From Amycolatopsis alba DSM 44262 (GTDB lineage: Bacteria; Actinomycetota; Actinomycetes; Mycobacteriales; Pseudonocardiaceae), in contig NZ_KB913032.1 of NCBI RefSeq assembly GCF_000384215.1, positions 5,910,588-5,974,587 of the forward strand: a DNA stretch of 64,000 nucleotides, in the 5' to 3' direction. Positions 1 through 7,789 of this stretch are shown here, piece after piece. The notes beneath the pieces were generated by a model. That model saw only the letters and a list, made by a program, of their open reading frames with translations. It was not told the origin of the DNA and made no database searches. Position 1 is the first letter of the stretch, and the number at the start of each line of letters is the position of its first letter. The position numbers and the translations under genes are program-made.

Positions 1-48
1 GTGGAGGCGCTGCGGATCGCGGGGGAGAGCACCCCGGTTCCCGGCTGA
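1..48 (+). CDS. 3' end of an unidentified gene
   Basis: Only the last 15 codons and a TGA stop are inside the window. The visible C-terminus reads VEALRIAGESTPVPG and its codons end mostly in G or C, as in real genes here. It converges on the sigma factor gene with a 5-base gap. Nothing can be said about its function. Confidence 0.4.
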   Translation: MEALRIAGESTPVPG

Positions 49-53
49 GGCGA

Positions 54-806
54 TCAGGCCGAGACGGAGCGGGGCATCTCGCGATTGACCTCGTCGAGCC
101 GGGTGGCGACGGTCCGGCAGGGTTCGCAGCCCGCCAGATGCCCGGCGATCAGATCCGCCCGGCGGCCGGGAACCCCGCCGCGGAGCCACGCGCCCATCCG
201 GCGCCGTGCCTCCTGGCAGCACGGCGTTCCCGTTTCGGGGACCTGCGCCTGAAGGAAGGCCTGGCGCAGTCCTTCACGGGCGCGCAGGGCCAGGACGGAA
301 GCGCCGTTGGGAGACACCCCCAGCAGCGGGGCCACCACCCTCGGCGAGTCGCCCTCGGCTTCGGTCCGCCACAGCACGGTCCGCCAGCGGCCGGGGAGCG
401 CGCAGTAGGCGGTCCACGCCAGCCGGGCGTTCGAGCGGAGGATGAGGAGTTCTTCCGCGCCCACGGTCCCGATGGCCTCCTCGGTCGCCGGGGTCGTGCC
501 GTACAACTCGACCCGCTTGTGGTGGTGGCTCCATTTGACCACCAGATTCCGCATGGTCACCGCGAGATAGGGCCGGAGGTTCTCCCGCGGGCCACCGCCG
601 GAGCGGATGACGCTCAGCACGCGCACGAAGGCCTCGGCCACGAGATCGTCCCGTTCGGCGGGCTCGGCGACCCAGCCCGCCGCGATCCGGCGGAGCGGTT
701 CGGCGTGCCGCCGGAAAAGCGCTTCGCCGGCGGCGATGTCACCGGCGCGGAGGGCGTCGAGCAGCGCGGCGTCCGCTGCGTCGCGCTCGGCGTCTTCCCT
801 CATCAC
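54..806 (-). CDS. ECF-type RNA polymerase sigma factor with C-terminal zinc-binding tail
   Basis: This 250-residue protein looks like a group IV sigma-70 factor. A region 2-like segment lies at about residues 27-92 and a region 4 helix-turn-helix at about 128-185 (PLLGVSPNGASVLALRAREG). Unusually, residues 189-250 form a zinc-finger tail: CysCys at 196-197, then H223-x3-C227-x2-C230, the HxxxCxxC signature normally found in separate ZAS anti-sigma factors. The tail may sense redox state or metal, or restrain the sigma domains in cis (inference). It starts with GTG at 804-806 (ATG follows at once) and overlaps the stop of the upstream phosphatase gene, so it is the last gene of the stressosome operon. 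No separate anti-sigma gene is visible. Confidence 0.85.
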   Translation of the reverse strand: MMREDAERDAADAALLDALRAGDIAAGEALFRRHAEPLRRIAAGWVAEPAERDDLVAEAFVRVLSVIRSGGGPRENLRPYLAVTMRNLVVKWSHHHKRVELYGTTPATEEAIGTVGAEELLILRSNARLAWTAYCALPGRWRTVLWRTEAEGDSPRVVAPLLGVSPNGASVLALRAREGLRQAFLQAQVPETGTPCCQEARRRMGAWLRGGVPGRRADLIAGHLAGCEPCRTVATRLDEVNREMPRSVSA

Positions 807-1987
807 GCGTCACCGTAACCCGGACGGTGCCGGATCGCGATGACCACGGTGTCGTCGGCGTGCAGGACGATTTCGAGCATCTCGGTGGCGAGGGCGTCCG
901 GGATCTCCGCGGTCGGCCGTCCGGCGTTGCGCCGCGCGGCCGCGAGCAGTCGTTCTTCTCCTTCCTGGAAGTCTTTGCGGCTTTCGACCAGCCCGTCGGT
1001 GTAGATGACGAGCAGGTCGCCGTCGGCGAGGGTGCGGTGGATGAGGCTTTCGCTGCCGGGGTCGGGAAAACCGACGCCCCGGCCCGACGTCGCGGCGGCG
1101 AGCAGTTCGGTGCCGCCGTCGGCGGTGACCAGGACGGGACGGGGATGGCTGCCGTTGGCGAAGGTGACGCCGCCGGTCGCCGGATCCAGCCGCGCCAGCA
1201 GCACGGTCGCCATCAGCTCGGGTTCGATCGTCGCCAGCGTGCGGGCGGTGCGGCCGATCAGGTCGCGGAACGGATGGCCTTCCAGCGCCAGGGTGCGGAT
1301 CGCGTGGGTGACGGTCAGGGCGTGCCGGGTCGAGGTGACACCGTGCCCGACCGCGTCGACGAGCGTGATGTGGACACAGCCGTCAGGAAGGACGAACCAG
1401 TCGTAGAGATCCCCGCCGGTCGGGGAATCCTGCTGGCTCGGCGCGTAGTGCACGGCCAGTTCGAAGGGCCCGGCGGGCGGTGGCGGCGGGCGCAGCGCGT
1501 CCTCCAGTTCGCGGAAGATCACCGCGTGCGCCTTCCGGAGCTGTTCGTCCCGTTCCTCCAGCTCGACGTACATCGCGAGCACGCCGCTGTTCGTCTCGGC
1601 CAGTTCGTGTTTGAGCTCGCGCTGCTCCTTGGCGACCGCGTCGGCGCGGGCGACCAGCGCCAGCATTTCGTCCCGTGTGGCCGTCTCGTCGTCGCCGGGC
1701 ACCGGCAGCGGCCCGGTGCCCGCGTCGAGATGCCAGGTCAGGCTCGCGCCGTCGCCGGGAGCGGGCAGGAGGGGAAGGGTGTTGCGCTCAGGCTGCCCGA
1801 CGGGCCGGGCGGACTCCAGCGTGACGGACAGCCTGCCGTCGGCCATGGCCGACGAGAGTTCCGTCGTGGGACCGCTTTCGGCGAGCAGGGTCACCGCGAG
1901 CACCAGCCGCGCGCGCTGATCGGCCGGGACACCGGCGGCCGCGCACGCCTCGCGCACCCGGCGGCGCAACCGGACGACGTCTGTCAC
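803..1987 (-). CDS. SpoIIE-type PP2C serine phosphatase (RsbU-like)
   Basis: The protein has 394 residues. The N-terminal third is poorly conserved, with a trace of a degenerate HATPase-like helix. A coiled-coil segment of about 50 residues follows, rich in Glu, Arg and Lys. The C-terminal 230 residues are a SpoIIE/RsbU PP2C domain with the metal-binding motifs GGDLYDWF and DAVGHG and a late HADDTVVIAI segment. In known stressosomes RsbT released from the complex activates an RsbU phosphatase through an N-terminal or coiled-coil region; that role fits here but is inferred. The GTG start at 1985-1987 overlaps the preceding gene's TGA as GTGA. The reading frame stays open much further upstream, but that part is antisense-like and overlaps the next gene. 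Confidence 0.85.
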   Translation of the reverse strand: MTDVVRLRRRVREACAAAGVPADQRARLVLAVTLLAESGPTTELSSAMADGRLSVTLESARPVGQPERNTLPLLPAPGDGASLTWHLDAGTGPLPVPGDDETATRDEMLALVARADAVAKEQRELKHELAETNSGVLAMYVELEERDEQLRKAHAVIFRELEDALRPPPPPAGPFELAVHYAPSQQDSPTGGDLYDWFVLPDGCVHITLVDAVGHGVTSTRHALTVTHAIRTLALEGHPFRDLIGRTARTLATIEPELMATVLLARLDPATGGVTFANGSHPRPVLVTADGGTELLAAATSGRGVGFPDPGSESLIHRTLADGDLLVIYTDGLVESRKDFQEGEERLLAAARRNAGRPTAEIPDALATEMLEIVLHADDTVVIAIRHRPGYGDA

Positions 1988-2982
1988 GAAAGTCCCTTTC
2001 CCGGTCCGAAAGCGATCAGCGCGGCGTCGTCGCGCAGGTCGCGGTGCCGGTGCGCGAGATCCGCGGCGAACAGCGCCGTCGCCGGAAGCGGGCCGAGCGC
2101 GGCCTGCCCGCGCCAGGCGGTGCCGATCCCGTCGGTGTGCAGGGCGAGAAGTTCCTGGCCGGTCAAGGAAAGCGTCCGCACCCGCACAGGCGGCAGGGTG
2201 AGGCCGACGACGCCGGGAACGCTCAGCAACGGCCTGGTGTGCCCCGGCGTCAGCACGAGCCCGCTGATGTTGCCGACACCGCAGAACTCGAGCCCGCGTT
2301 CGGAAAGCCGGGCGAGCGCGACCGCCGCGCCCCTGGTCTGCCGCAGTGCCCGGTGCATGGCGTTCAGGTGCTCGGGCAGCGCCCGGTCCGGATCGCGGCG
2401 GAACACGGCGATCGCAGCTTCCGCGGCGTCGCTCGCTTCGGGACCGTGACCGAGCCCGTCGACGAGGACGGCCGTGCGGACGCCGGGCATCGCCGAGACG
2501 GCCAGCGCGTCTCCGCACCGCTCTTCGCCTTCGCGGGGGAGCCGGACGTGAGCGACATCGGCGCCTTGGTGTCCGGGCGCGAGGATCCTGGCGGCCGCGA
2601 CGGTGCCGACGCCCGCCGCGGACCGGATGCGGAACTCGGTCGCGAGCCTGCCGACGGCGCCGAGGCCGGTGCCGAGCGTTTCGGTGGTCGTGTTGCCGTC
2701 GACGCGCCAGTGGGCCAGATCGTCCATCCCAGGGCCGGTGTCGACGGCGTGGACCTCCACTCCCGGCCCGGCCAGCGAGCGCTGGACGAAGACGGCGCCG
2801 TCGGCGGCGTGCTTGTCGAGATTGGTCGCCAGCTCCGAGGCGACGACGGCGGTGCGTTCGGCGAGGACTTCGGGAAGACCCGCTTCGGCCGCGACCTCGC
2901 GAGCGGCCCTCGTCGCGGCGTAGACCGCGCTGATGTGGTCGATGTGGATCAGCCGGGTGAGTGCCGCGTCGACGACGGTCAT
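1984..2982 (-). CDS. RsbT-like ATPase fused to RsbX/SpoIIE-like phosphatase
   Basis: This 332-residue protein has two parts. Residues about 20-135 form a GHKL/HATPase kinase-like domain with an N box (ELATNLDKHA), the G1 motif DTGPGM and the G2 motif GTGLGAV. Residues about 150-325 resemble RsbX, a small PP2C phosphatase, with VDGLGHG and LHTDGIG. Such ATPase-phosphatase fusions commonly lie beside RsbRST modules in actinobacteria and proteobacteria. By analogy with RsbX it would strip phosphate from RsbS and RsbR and reset the complex (family inference). It overlaps both neighbours by 4 bases, so it is translationally coupled within the operon. Confidence 0.85.
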   Translation of the reverse strand: MTVVDAALTRLIHIDHISAVYAATRAAREVAAEAGLPEVLAERTAVVASELATNLDKHAADGAVFVQRSLAGPGVEVHAVDTGPGMDDLAHWRVDGNTTTETLGTGLGAVGRLATEFRIRSAAGVGTVAAARILAPGHQGADVAHVRLPREGEERCGDALAVSAMPGVRTAVLVDGLGHGPEASDAAEAAIAVFRRDPDRALPEHLNAMHRALRQTRGAAVALARLSERGLEFCGVGNISGLVLTPGHTRPLLSVPGVVGLTLPPVRVRTLSLTGQELLALHTDGIGTAWRGQAALGPLPATALFAADLAHRHRDLRDDAALIAFGPGKGLS

Positions 2983-3404
2983 GGCTTCCAGCGGACGACG
3001 GTGACCGTGGTGCCCTCGCCGGGTCTGGTGTCGATGGTGAACTCGTCGACCAGCCGCCGGGTGCCGCCGAGGCCGTGCCCGAGGCCGGCGCCGGTGCTGA
3101 ACCCGTCGGTCATGGCCTGGTCGACGTCGTCGATGCCGGGACCTTCGTCGCGGACGGACAGGGCGATCCCCACGCGTCCCCGGCGGTCCCGTACGGCGGC
3201 GATGGTCATCGTGCCGCCACCGCCGTGGATGTAGGCGTTGCGGACGAGTTCGCTCGCGGCGGTGACGATCTTCGTCTGGTCGACGATCGAGAAACCGGCC
3301 GCGACCGCGTCGGCCCGGACCGCGTGGCGGGCGGTGAGCAGATCCTCTTCGGCGCGCACGGCGTGGTCACGCGCTTCCGGGGTGATGAGCTCGTCAGGAA
3401 GCAC
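2979..3404 (-). CDS. rsbT: RsbT-type switch serine/threonine kinase
   Basis: This 141-residue GHKL-fold kinase matches RsbT in length and motifs. The N box reads ELVRNAYIHGGGG, the G1 box DEGPGI and the G2 box GAGLGHGLGG, all ATP-binding signatures. RsbT phosphorylates RsbS and RsbR within the stressosome, then leaves to activate a phosphatase. The start is GTG at 3402-3404, inside the last codons of rsbS (11-base overlap), and the stop overlaps the next gene by 4 bases. The order R-S-T is the same as in Bacillus and many other genera. Confidence 0.9.
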   Translation of the reverse strand: MLPDELITPEARDHAVRAEEDLLTARHAVRADAVAAGFSIVDQTKIVTAASELVRNAYIHGGGGTMTIAAVRDRRGRVGIALSVRDEGPGIDDVDQAMTDGFSTGAGLGHGLGGTRRLVDEFTIDTRPGEGTTVTVVRWKP

Positions 3405-3792
3405 GAGGCGCCTCTTCGGCGGCCTCGGCGGGACGTCGCCATCCCAGGAGTTCCATGGCTTGTTCGGCGTTGAGCGCGGTCTGGACGCCGGTGAGCCGCA
3501 AGCCCAGATCGGACAGCGTGATCGCGACGGCCGGGCGCATCCCGGCGACGATCATCCTGGCGCCGAGAAGCCGTCCGGTCGCGGCCAGTTCCATCAGCAC
3601 GCGCGCGACGAACGAATCGATGATCTCCAGCCGGGAGATGTCGAGGATGACCCCGCGGATCCCCTCGTCGGAGATCCGGGTGGTGAGCTCGTCGGTGAAC
3701 TGCAGCGCGGTCGTGTCGTCGAGATCGCTGAGCAGCCCGCTGATCAGGATGTCCCCGAGCCGCAGGATCGGCAGACCCGCGCGCGGGTTCAC
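3394..3792 (-). CDS. rsbS: RsbS-type STAS domain stressosome scaffold
   Basis: A single-domain STAS protein of 132 residues. The segment DSFVAR carries Ser60, which aligns with the phosphorylated Ser59 of Bacillus subtilis RsbS, so the phospho-acceptor is kept. RsbS sequesters RsbT until it is phosphorylated. The GTG start at 3790-3792 overlaps the RsbR stop as GTGA. A longer upstream open frame exists but lies antisense-like over rsbR and is not needed. Confidence 0.9.
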   Translation of the reverse strand: MNPRAGLPILRLGDILISGLLSDLDDTTALQFTDELTTRISDEGIRGVILDISRLEIIDSFVARVLMELAATGRLLGARMIVAGMRPAVAITLSDLGLRLTGVQTALNAEQAMELLGWRRPAEAAEEAPRAS

Positions 3793-4658
3793 CCGGTCAC
3801 CACGCCGGGCCGCGAGTGGTCGTCGATCAGCCGCATCGCCGTGGCCAGCGCGTCGGCGAGCGAACCGCGGGTCTCGATATGCGACAGGTCGATACCGAGC
3901 TGGGTGACGGTCTGCGCGATCGACGGCCGGACACCGCTGATCAGGCATTCCGCGCCCATGAGCCGGACCGCGCTGACCGTCTGCAGGAGATGCTGCGCCA
4001 CCGCGGTGTCCACTGTGGACACGCCGGTGATGTCGATGATCGCCACCCTGGCCTCGTGGGCCTGGATCGCCTCCAGGAGGCTGTTCATCACCACCTGCGT
4101 GCGGGAGCTGTCGAGGGTGCCGATCAGGGGAACGGCCAGCACCTGGCGCCACAGCCGCACCACCGGGGTGGACAGTTCCAGCATCTGCTGGTGCTGCCGC
4201 CGGATGATCTCTTCCCGGCCTTCGACGTACACCGAGAACGTGAGCAGGCTCGCGGCGTCGAGGAACCGGTTGACCTGCAAGGAAGCCCGGTAGCGGACCT
4301 CGGGGTCCCCGGTGTGGCTTTCGATGGCGGCGAGCGTGGTCCGCTTGAGGCCGAGGATCGCCATCGCGGTGGAGGTCGGCGCGGCACCGGCCCGCGCCCG
4401 TCGCTCGGACAACCCCCGCAGCGCGGCGCGGACGGCTTCGTCGCGGTCGACGATCCGTTCCAGGCGCAGCTCGGTGTCGAGGGCCCCGCGGAGCGCGCCG
4501 AGCAGTTCTTTGGCCTCGCGCCGCAGTTCCTGCTCGCCGGTCCAGGCGGGCGAATCGGTCAGCTGCCGGCGGACCCAGTCGTCGATCAGGTCTTCCTGGC
4601 CGACGTCGAAGATCCGCGACAGCAGGTCCCGGACGGCGGAGTCGTCGGTCTCCGGCAC
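3789..4658 (-). CDS. rsbR: RsbR-type stressosome sensor (globin-like N-terminus plus STAS)
   Basis: The C-terminal 120 residues are a STAS domain. They contain VSTVDTAVAQ and VRPSIAQTV, which match the regions around the two phosphorylated threonines of Bacillus RsbR (the second site is Ser/Thr-rich here). The N-terminal 160 residues are helical and probably form the non-haem globin-like sensory domain. The GTG start at 4656-4658 is chosen because GGAGG lies 4 bases upstream; an ATG at 4713-4715 is possible but falls inside a 22-bp palindrome. This is the first gene of a six-gene operon running to the sigma factor. Confidence 0.87.
   Translation of the reverse strand: MPETDDSAVRDLLSRIFDVGQEDLIDDWVRRQLTDSPAWTGEQELRREAKELLGALRGALDTELRLERIVDRDEAVRAALRGLSERRARAGAAPTSTAMAILGLKRTTLAAIESHTGDPEVRYRASLQVNRFLDAASLLTFSVYVEGREEIIRRQHQQMLELSTPVVRLWRQVLAVPLIGTLDSSRTQVVMNSLLEAIQAHEARVAIIDITGVSTVDTAVAQHLLQTVSAVRLMGAECLISGVRPSIAQTVTQLGIDLSHIETRGSLADALATAMRLIDDHSRPGVVTG
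4006..4022. repeat. 17-bp palindrome built on CCACTGTGGACA
   Basis: A perfect palindrome, GTGTCCAC-T-GTGGACAC, inside the rsbR-like coding region. The 12-mer CCACTGTGGACA also occurs at 31251-31267 in a secreted-protein gene and, inverted, at 41369-41384 in the irtA-like gene. A one-mismatch copy is at 60146-60162 in secDF. All four lie inside unrelated coding regions. The inverse strand contains TGTCCACA, close to the actinobacterial DnaA box TTGTCCACA. Confidence 0.6.
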
Positions 4659-4704
4659 CACACCTCCAGGGTGTTCGTGTCGCACCCGCGTCCACGGTGG
4701 CACG

Positions 4705-4726
4705 ACTGTTGTCATATGACAACAGT
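4705..4726. promoter_or_regulatory. 22-bp perfect palindrome, likely operator of the stressosome operon
   Basis: The half-site ACTGTTGTCAT is followed directly by its exact inverse, giving a 22-bp perfect palindrome. It lies 47 bases upstream of the chosen rsbR start and 38 bases past the MarR stop. Size and symmetry fit a dimeric winged-helix regulator, and the adjacent MarR protein is the obvious candidate. If it is an operator, translation is unlikely to start at the ATG it contains. Confidence 0.7.
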
Positions 4727-4764
4727 GACCCTACTCCAGCGGCGGACAAACCACCGTCCCGGCT

Positions 4765-5220
4765 TCAGAACTCCGCCGCCTCGCGGAACTCGCGAAGCCC
4801 GGTGGCGAGCGCGGTCCTGGCCTCCGGGGTGAGCTTCTCAAGCACCGCCCCCAGGCTTTCGCGGCGGCGTGCCCGCAGGTCACGCAGGTAGGCGCGGCCT
4901 CGGTCGCTGAGCCGCAAGGTGAGCTCCCGCCGGCTGTTCGTACCGGGCAGCCGGTCGACGAATCCGACCGCCTCCAGCCGGTCGCACAGGCGGCTCACCA
5001 GCGGCGGGGTCGAACCGAGCAGCTCGGCGAGCGCGCGCAGGTTCAGGCCGTCGTGGTGGTCGAGCGCCACGACGGCACGTACTTGGGACGTCGACAGCGG
5101 ACGCGGTGACGCCTCGCGAGCGCGTTCGAACATGATCTCGAGCAACTCGGCCGTCTCGGCCACCGCCGCCGCCACCGTTTCGGTGCCGGGCGGCTCGGAG
5201 GACCGATTCACGACACCCAC
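4765..5220 (-). CDS. MarR family transcriptional regulator
   Basis: The protein has about 151 residues. A winged helix-turn-helix in the middle reads LRALAELLGSTPPLVSRLCDRL and is followed by the basic wing around LPGTNSRRELTLRLSDRGR, typical of MarR. The GTG at 5218-5220 is preferred, with GTG 5209-5211 as an alternative; more upstream starts would run into the divergent promoter. It is co-oriented with the stressosome operon and may regulate it, itself and the divergent phosphatase. Confidence 0.85.
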   Translation of the reverse strand: MGVVNRSSEPPGTETVAAAVAETAELLEIMFERAREASPRPLSTSQVRAVVALDHHDGLNLRALAELLGSTPPLVSRLCDRLEAVGFVDRLPGTNSRRELTLRLSDRGRAYLRDLRARRRESLGAVLEKLTPEARTALATGLREFREAAEF

Positions 5221-5308
5221 TCTCGCATCCTTATGCTGAACTGTCAGCTCAGCTGGTCGCGGTACGCCCATCGGCCGGCCCGCACGGCGTGGTGCGGGAG
5301 GCGATGAG
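5221..5308. promoter_or_regulatory. Divergent promoter region between MarR and phosphatase genes
   Basis: The 88-base gap holds a short inverted repeat, GCTGA at 5235-5239 and TCAGC at 5249-5253, overlapping a tandem CAGCT. TATGCT at 5233-5238 could be a -10 element for the plus-strand gene. A strong ribosome site, GGGAGG at 5296-5301, lies 7 bases before the GTG at 5309. The operator assignment is weak. Confidence 0.35.
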
Positions 5309-6496
5309 GTGGACAGATCCTTGGCGGTCGAGCGGATTCTGAGAGGCGTTCAGCCGCATCAGCTGCTCGACGGATTGCGCTCGGCGCTCAAGGAGCATTT
5401 CGACGCCGTCGCCGTCGACCTGCTGATGGCCGACTACAGTCTCGCCGAACTGCGCCGGGTGACCGTGCTGCCCTACACCACCGACCCGGTGCCGGTGGCG
5501 GACACGACAGCGGGCGAGGCCTTCACCACGCAGGGCGCGACGTTCGAGACCGTCGAGGACGGCATCCGCGCCCACCTCCCGGTGTCCGTGCGCGGAGACC
5601 GGCTCGGCGTCCTCGTCGTCACCCTCCCCGAAGACCAGGAGCCGCCGGTGTGGGCGGAACTCGGCCGGTTCGCCGAGGCGCTCGCGCACGAGGTCTTCGT
5701 CGCCGACCGCGACACCGACCTCTACGTGCAGGCACGCCGGTCGTCCCGGCTCACGCTCGCCGCCGAGATGCAATGGCAGCTGCTCCCCGGCCGCGCCTGC
5801 GCCCGCCCCGAATTCGCCCTTGGCGGGCAGCTCGAACCCGCGTACGCCATCTACGGCGACTGCTTCGACTGGTCGGCCTCGGCGCACAAGCTGTCGGTCA
5901 CGCTGGTCAACGGCATGGGGGACGGCGCGAGCGCGGCACTGCTGACCAACCTCGCCGTCAACGCGCTCCGCAACGCCCGGCGGGCAGGTATCCCGCTCGA
6001 CGCCCAGGCCGAACTCGCCGACCAGGCCCTTTACGCCCAGCATCGTGGCCAGGAGCATGTCGCGGCTCTCCTGCTGGAGTTCGACCTCGCCACCGGCGCG
6101 ATCGACGCCGTCGACGCCGGATCGCCCCGCCTGTGGCGGTTCCGCGACGGGGAGACCGAGCGGGTCACCTTCGACGAGCAATTGCCGCTCGGCACCTTCG
6201 AGGACACCTCGTACACCGTCGAACGCCTGCAGGCGGCGCCCGGTGACCGCTTCGTGTTCGTGAGCGACGGCGTCTACAACTCGGCCGGCCCGCACGGTGA
6301 GCTCTACGGCGACCGTGAACTCTCCGAGGCCATCGTCGCGACCGCCGATCTGCCCGCGGCCCACGTGCCGAGGGCGGTGCTCGCCGAATTGGGCGAGCAC
6401 CGCGGCGGCGGGCCCGCCGCCGACGACGCGATGGTCGTCTGCCTCGACTGGTTCGGGCCGAACCCCGGCGCGGACCTCACGGTTTCATCGGCGTAG
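5309..6496 (+). CDS. SpoIIE-type PP2C phosphatase with N-terminal GAF-like domain
   Basis: A protein of 395 residues. Residues about 10-140 resemble a GAF-type sensor and about 165-385 form a SpoIIE/RsbU PP2C domain. The first metal motif is present as YGDCFDW. The usual second motif (Asp in DxMGHG) reads NGMGDG with Asn201 where the metal-binding Asp is expected, as I recall for one actinobacterial subfamily. It may therefore have altered metal use or weak activity (inference). The GTG start is supported by GGGAGG 7 bases upstream. It diverges from the MarR gene and its last 12 bases overlap the convergent monooxygenase gene. Confidence 0.82.
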   Translation: MDRSLAVERILRGVQPHQLLDGLRSALKEHFDAVAVDLLMADYSLAELRRVTVLPYTTDPVPVADTTAGEAFTTQGATFETVEDGIRAHLPVSVRGDRLGVLVVTLPEDQEPPVWAELGRFAEALAHEVFVADRDTDLYVQARRSSRLTLAAEMQWQLLPGRACARPEFALGGQLEPAYAIYGDCFDWSASAHKLSVTLVNGMGDGASAALLTNLAVNALRNARRAGIPLDAQAELADQALYAQHRGQEHVAALLLEFDLATGAIDAVDAGSPRLWRFRDGETERVTFDEQLPLGTFEDTSYTVERLQAAPGDRFVFVSDGVYNSAGPHGELYGDRELSEAIVATADLPAAHVPRAVLAELGEHRGGGPAADDAMVVCLDWFGPNPGADLTVSSA

Positions 6497-7789
6497 GCCG
6501 GCCTTCGGCAGCTTCAGGTGCTCGCGCAGCGTCGTGCCTTCGTACGCGGTGCGATAGACCCCTCGGTCCTGGAGTTCCGGCACCAGCTTGTCGACGATGT
6601 CGTCGAGCGCCGCGGGGACCAGATGCGGGCTGATGTTGAACCCGTCGACGGCGCGGTCCCGGACGTAGCGGGCCCATTCGTCGGCGATCCGCCCCGGCGT
6701 GCCGACGAAGGAGTGCTCGCGCGGCTGGACCTCCAGGACCAGTTGGTGGATCGAGAGGTTCTTGCTTTCGGCGAGCTCGCGCCACTGCCGGATGCGGTCG
6801 AGTTTGCCGGTGCGATGCTCGACGGAGAGGGTCCCGCGTGAGGGATCCAGTTCCTCCTCGGTCGGCTCGACGTCCGGCAGCGGGCCGTGCGGGTCGTACC
6901 CGGAAAGGTCCCGGCCCCAGTACTGCTCCAGGAACGAGATGGCGCGCTGCGGGTTGAGCTGCCGCCGCCGGATGTCCTCGCTGCGTTCGGCCGCGTCGGC
7001 CGGGGTGTCGCCGAGGACCACGGTGGCGCCGGGCAGGATCCGGACGGCGTCGGCGGGACGCCCGTGCCTGGCCAGCCGCGCCCGGAGATCGGTGGCGTAG
7101 GCGAGCGCCTTGTCGTACGCGGTGTTCGCCGAGAAGACGACGTCGGCGTGCTTCGCCGCGAGTTCGCGTCCGCCAGGGGAATCACCGGCCTGGAACAGCA
7201 CCGGCCGCCCCTGCGGGCTGCGGGGGACCGTCGCCGCGGCACGCAGGCCGACGAGGTCGGTCCGCCGCTCGATCACGGCACGATCGCCCGCCCACAACGC
7301 GGAGGCGGCCTCGACGAACTGGTCCGCCCGGTCGTAGCGGCGTTCGTGGTCGAGCCAGCCTCCCCGGCGGAAGTTGGCGCCCGTCCAGGCGTTGTCGGTG
7401 GTGACGATGTTCCAGCCTGCTCGCCCGCCGGACAGGAAGTCCAGTGTGGACAGACGGCGGGCGAGGTCGGCGGGGAAGTTGTAGGTGGTGTTCTGGGTGG
7501 CGACCAGGCCGATGTGCGTGGTGGCGGCGGCGAGCGCCGAAAGCTGCGTGATCGCGTCCGGCCGCCCGGCGACGTCGAGGGCGAGGATCCGTCCCCGGTT
7601 CTCGCGGACGCGCTGGCCGTCGCCGAGGAAGAACGCGTCGAACAGGCCGCGTTCCAGCGTCCGGGCCACCGAGACGTAGGTTTCGATCTCGGTGTGCGCC
7701 CCGTTCGACGGGTCGTCCCACAGGTATTGGGCGCCGACACCGACGTAGAAGACACCGAGGTGCAGCTGCGCGTGTTCGCTCACGATCAT
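6485..7789 (-). CDS. NtaA/SnaA/DszA family FMN-dependent monooxygenase
   Basis: A 434-residue luciferase-fold (LLM) monooxygenase. Family hallmarks are FFLGDGQRVRENRG, the segment LVATQNTTYNFPADLAR, and GGRAGWNIVTTDN followed by ANFRRGGWLDHERRYDRADQF. These match the NtaA/SnaA/DszA/nitrilotriacetate monooxygenase group, which uses FMNH2 supplied by a separate reductase. Substrates in the family include aminopolycarboxylates, sulfones and alkyl sulfur compounds; the substrate here is unknown. No reductase gene is adjacent. The ATG at 7787-7789 overlaps the stop of the upstream LLM gene as ATGA. Confidence 0.88.
   Translation of the reverse strand: MIVSEHAQLHLGVFYVGVGAQYLWDDPSNGAHTEIETYVSVARTLERGLFDAFFLGDGQRVRENRGRILALDVAGRPDAITQLSALAAATTHIGLVATQNTTYNFPADLARRLSTLDFLSGGRAGWNIVTTDNAWTGANFRRGGWLDHERRYDRADQFVEAASALWAGDRAVIERRTDLVGLRAAATVPRSPQGRPVLFQAGDSPGGRELAAKHADVVFSANTAYDKALAYATDLRARLARHGRPADAVRILPGATVVLGDTPADAAERSEDIRRRQLNPQRAISFLEQYWGRDLSGYDPHGPLPDVEPTEEELDPSRGTLSVEHRTGKLDRIRQWRELAESKNLSIHQLVLEVQPREHSFVGTPGRIADEWARYVRDRAVDGFNISPHLVPAALDDIVDKLVPELQDRGVYRTAYEGTTLREHLKLPKAGLRR

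Noticed and set aside
827..2449. Long plus-strand open frames opposite the phosphatase genes
   Set aside because: The minus strand has conserved PP2C and HATPase motifs and overlapping starts and stops; the plus frames have none.
4713..4715. ATG at 4713-4715 as start of the RsbR-like protein
   Set aside because: It lies in the middle of a 22-bp palindrome and has no ribosome site; GTG 4656-4658 follows GGAGG.
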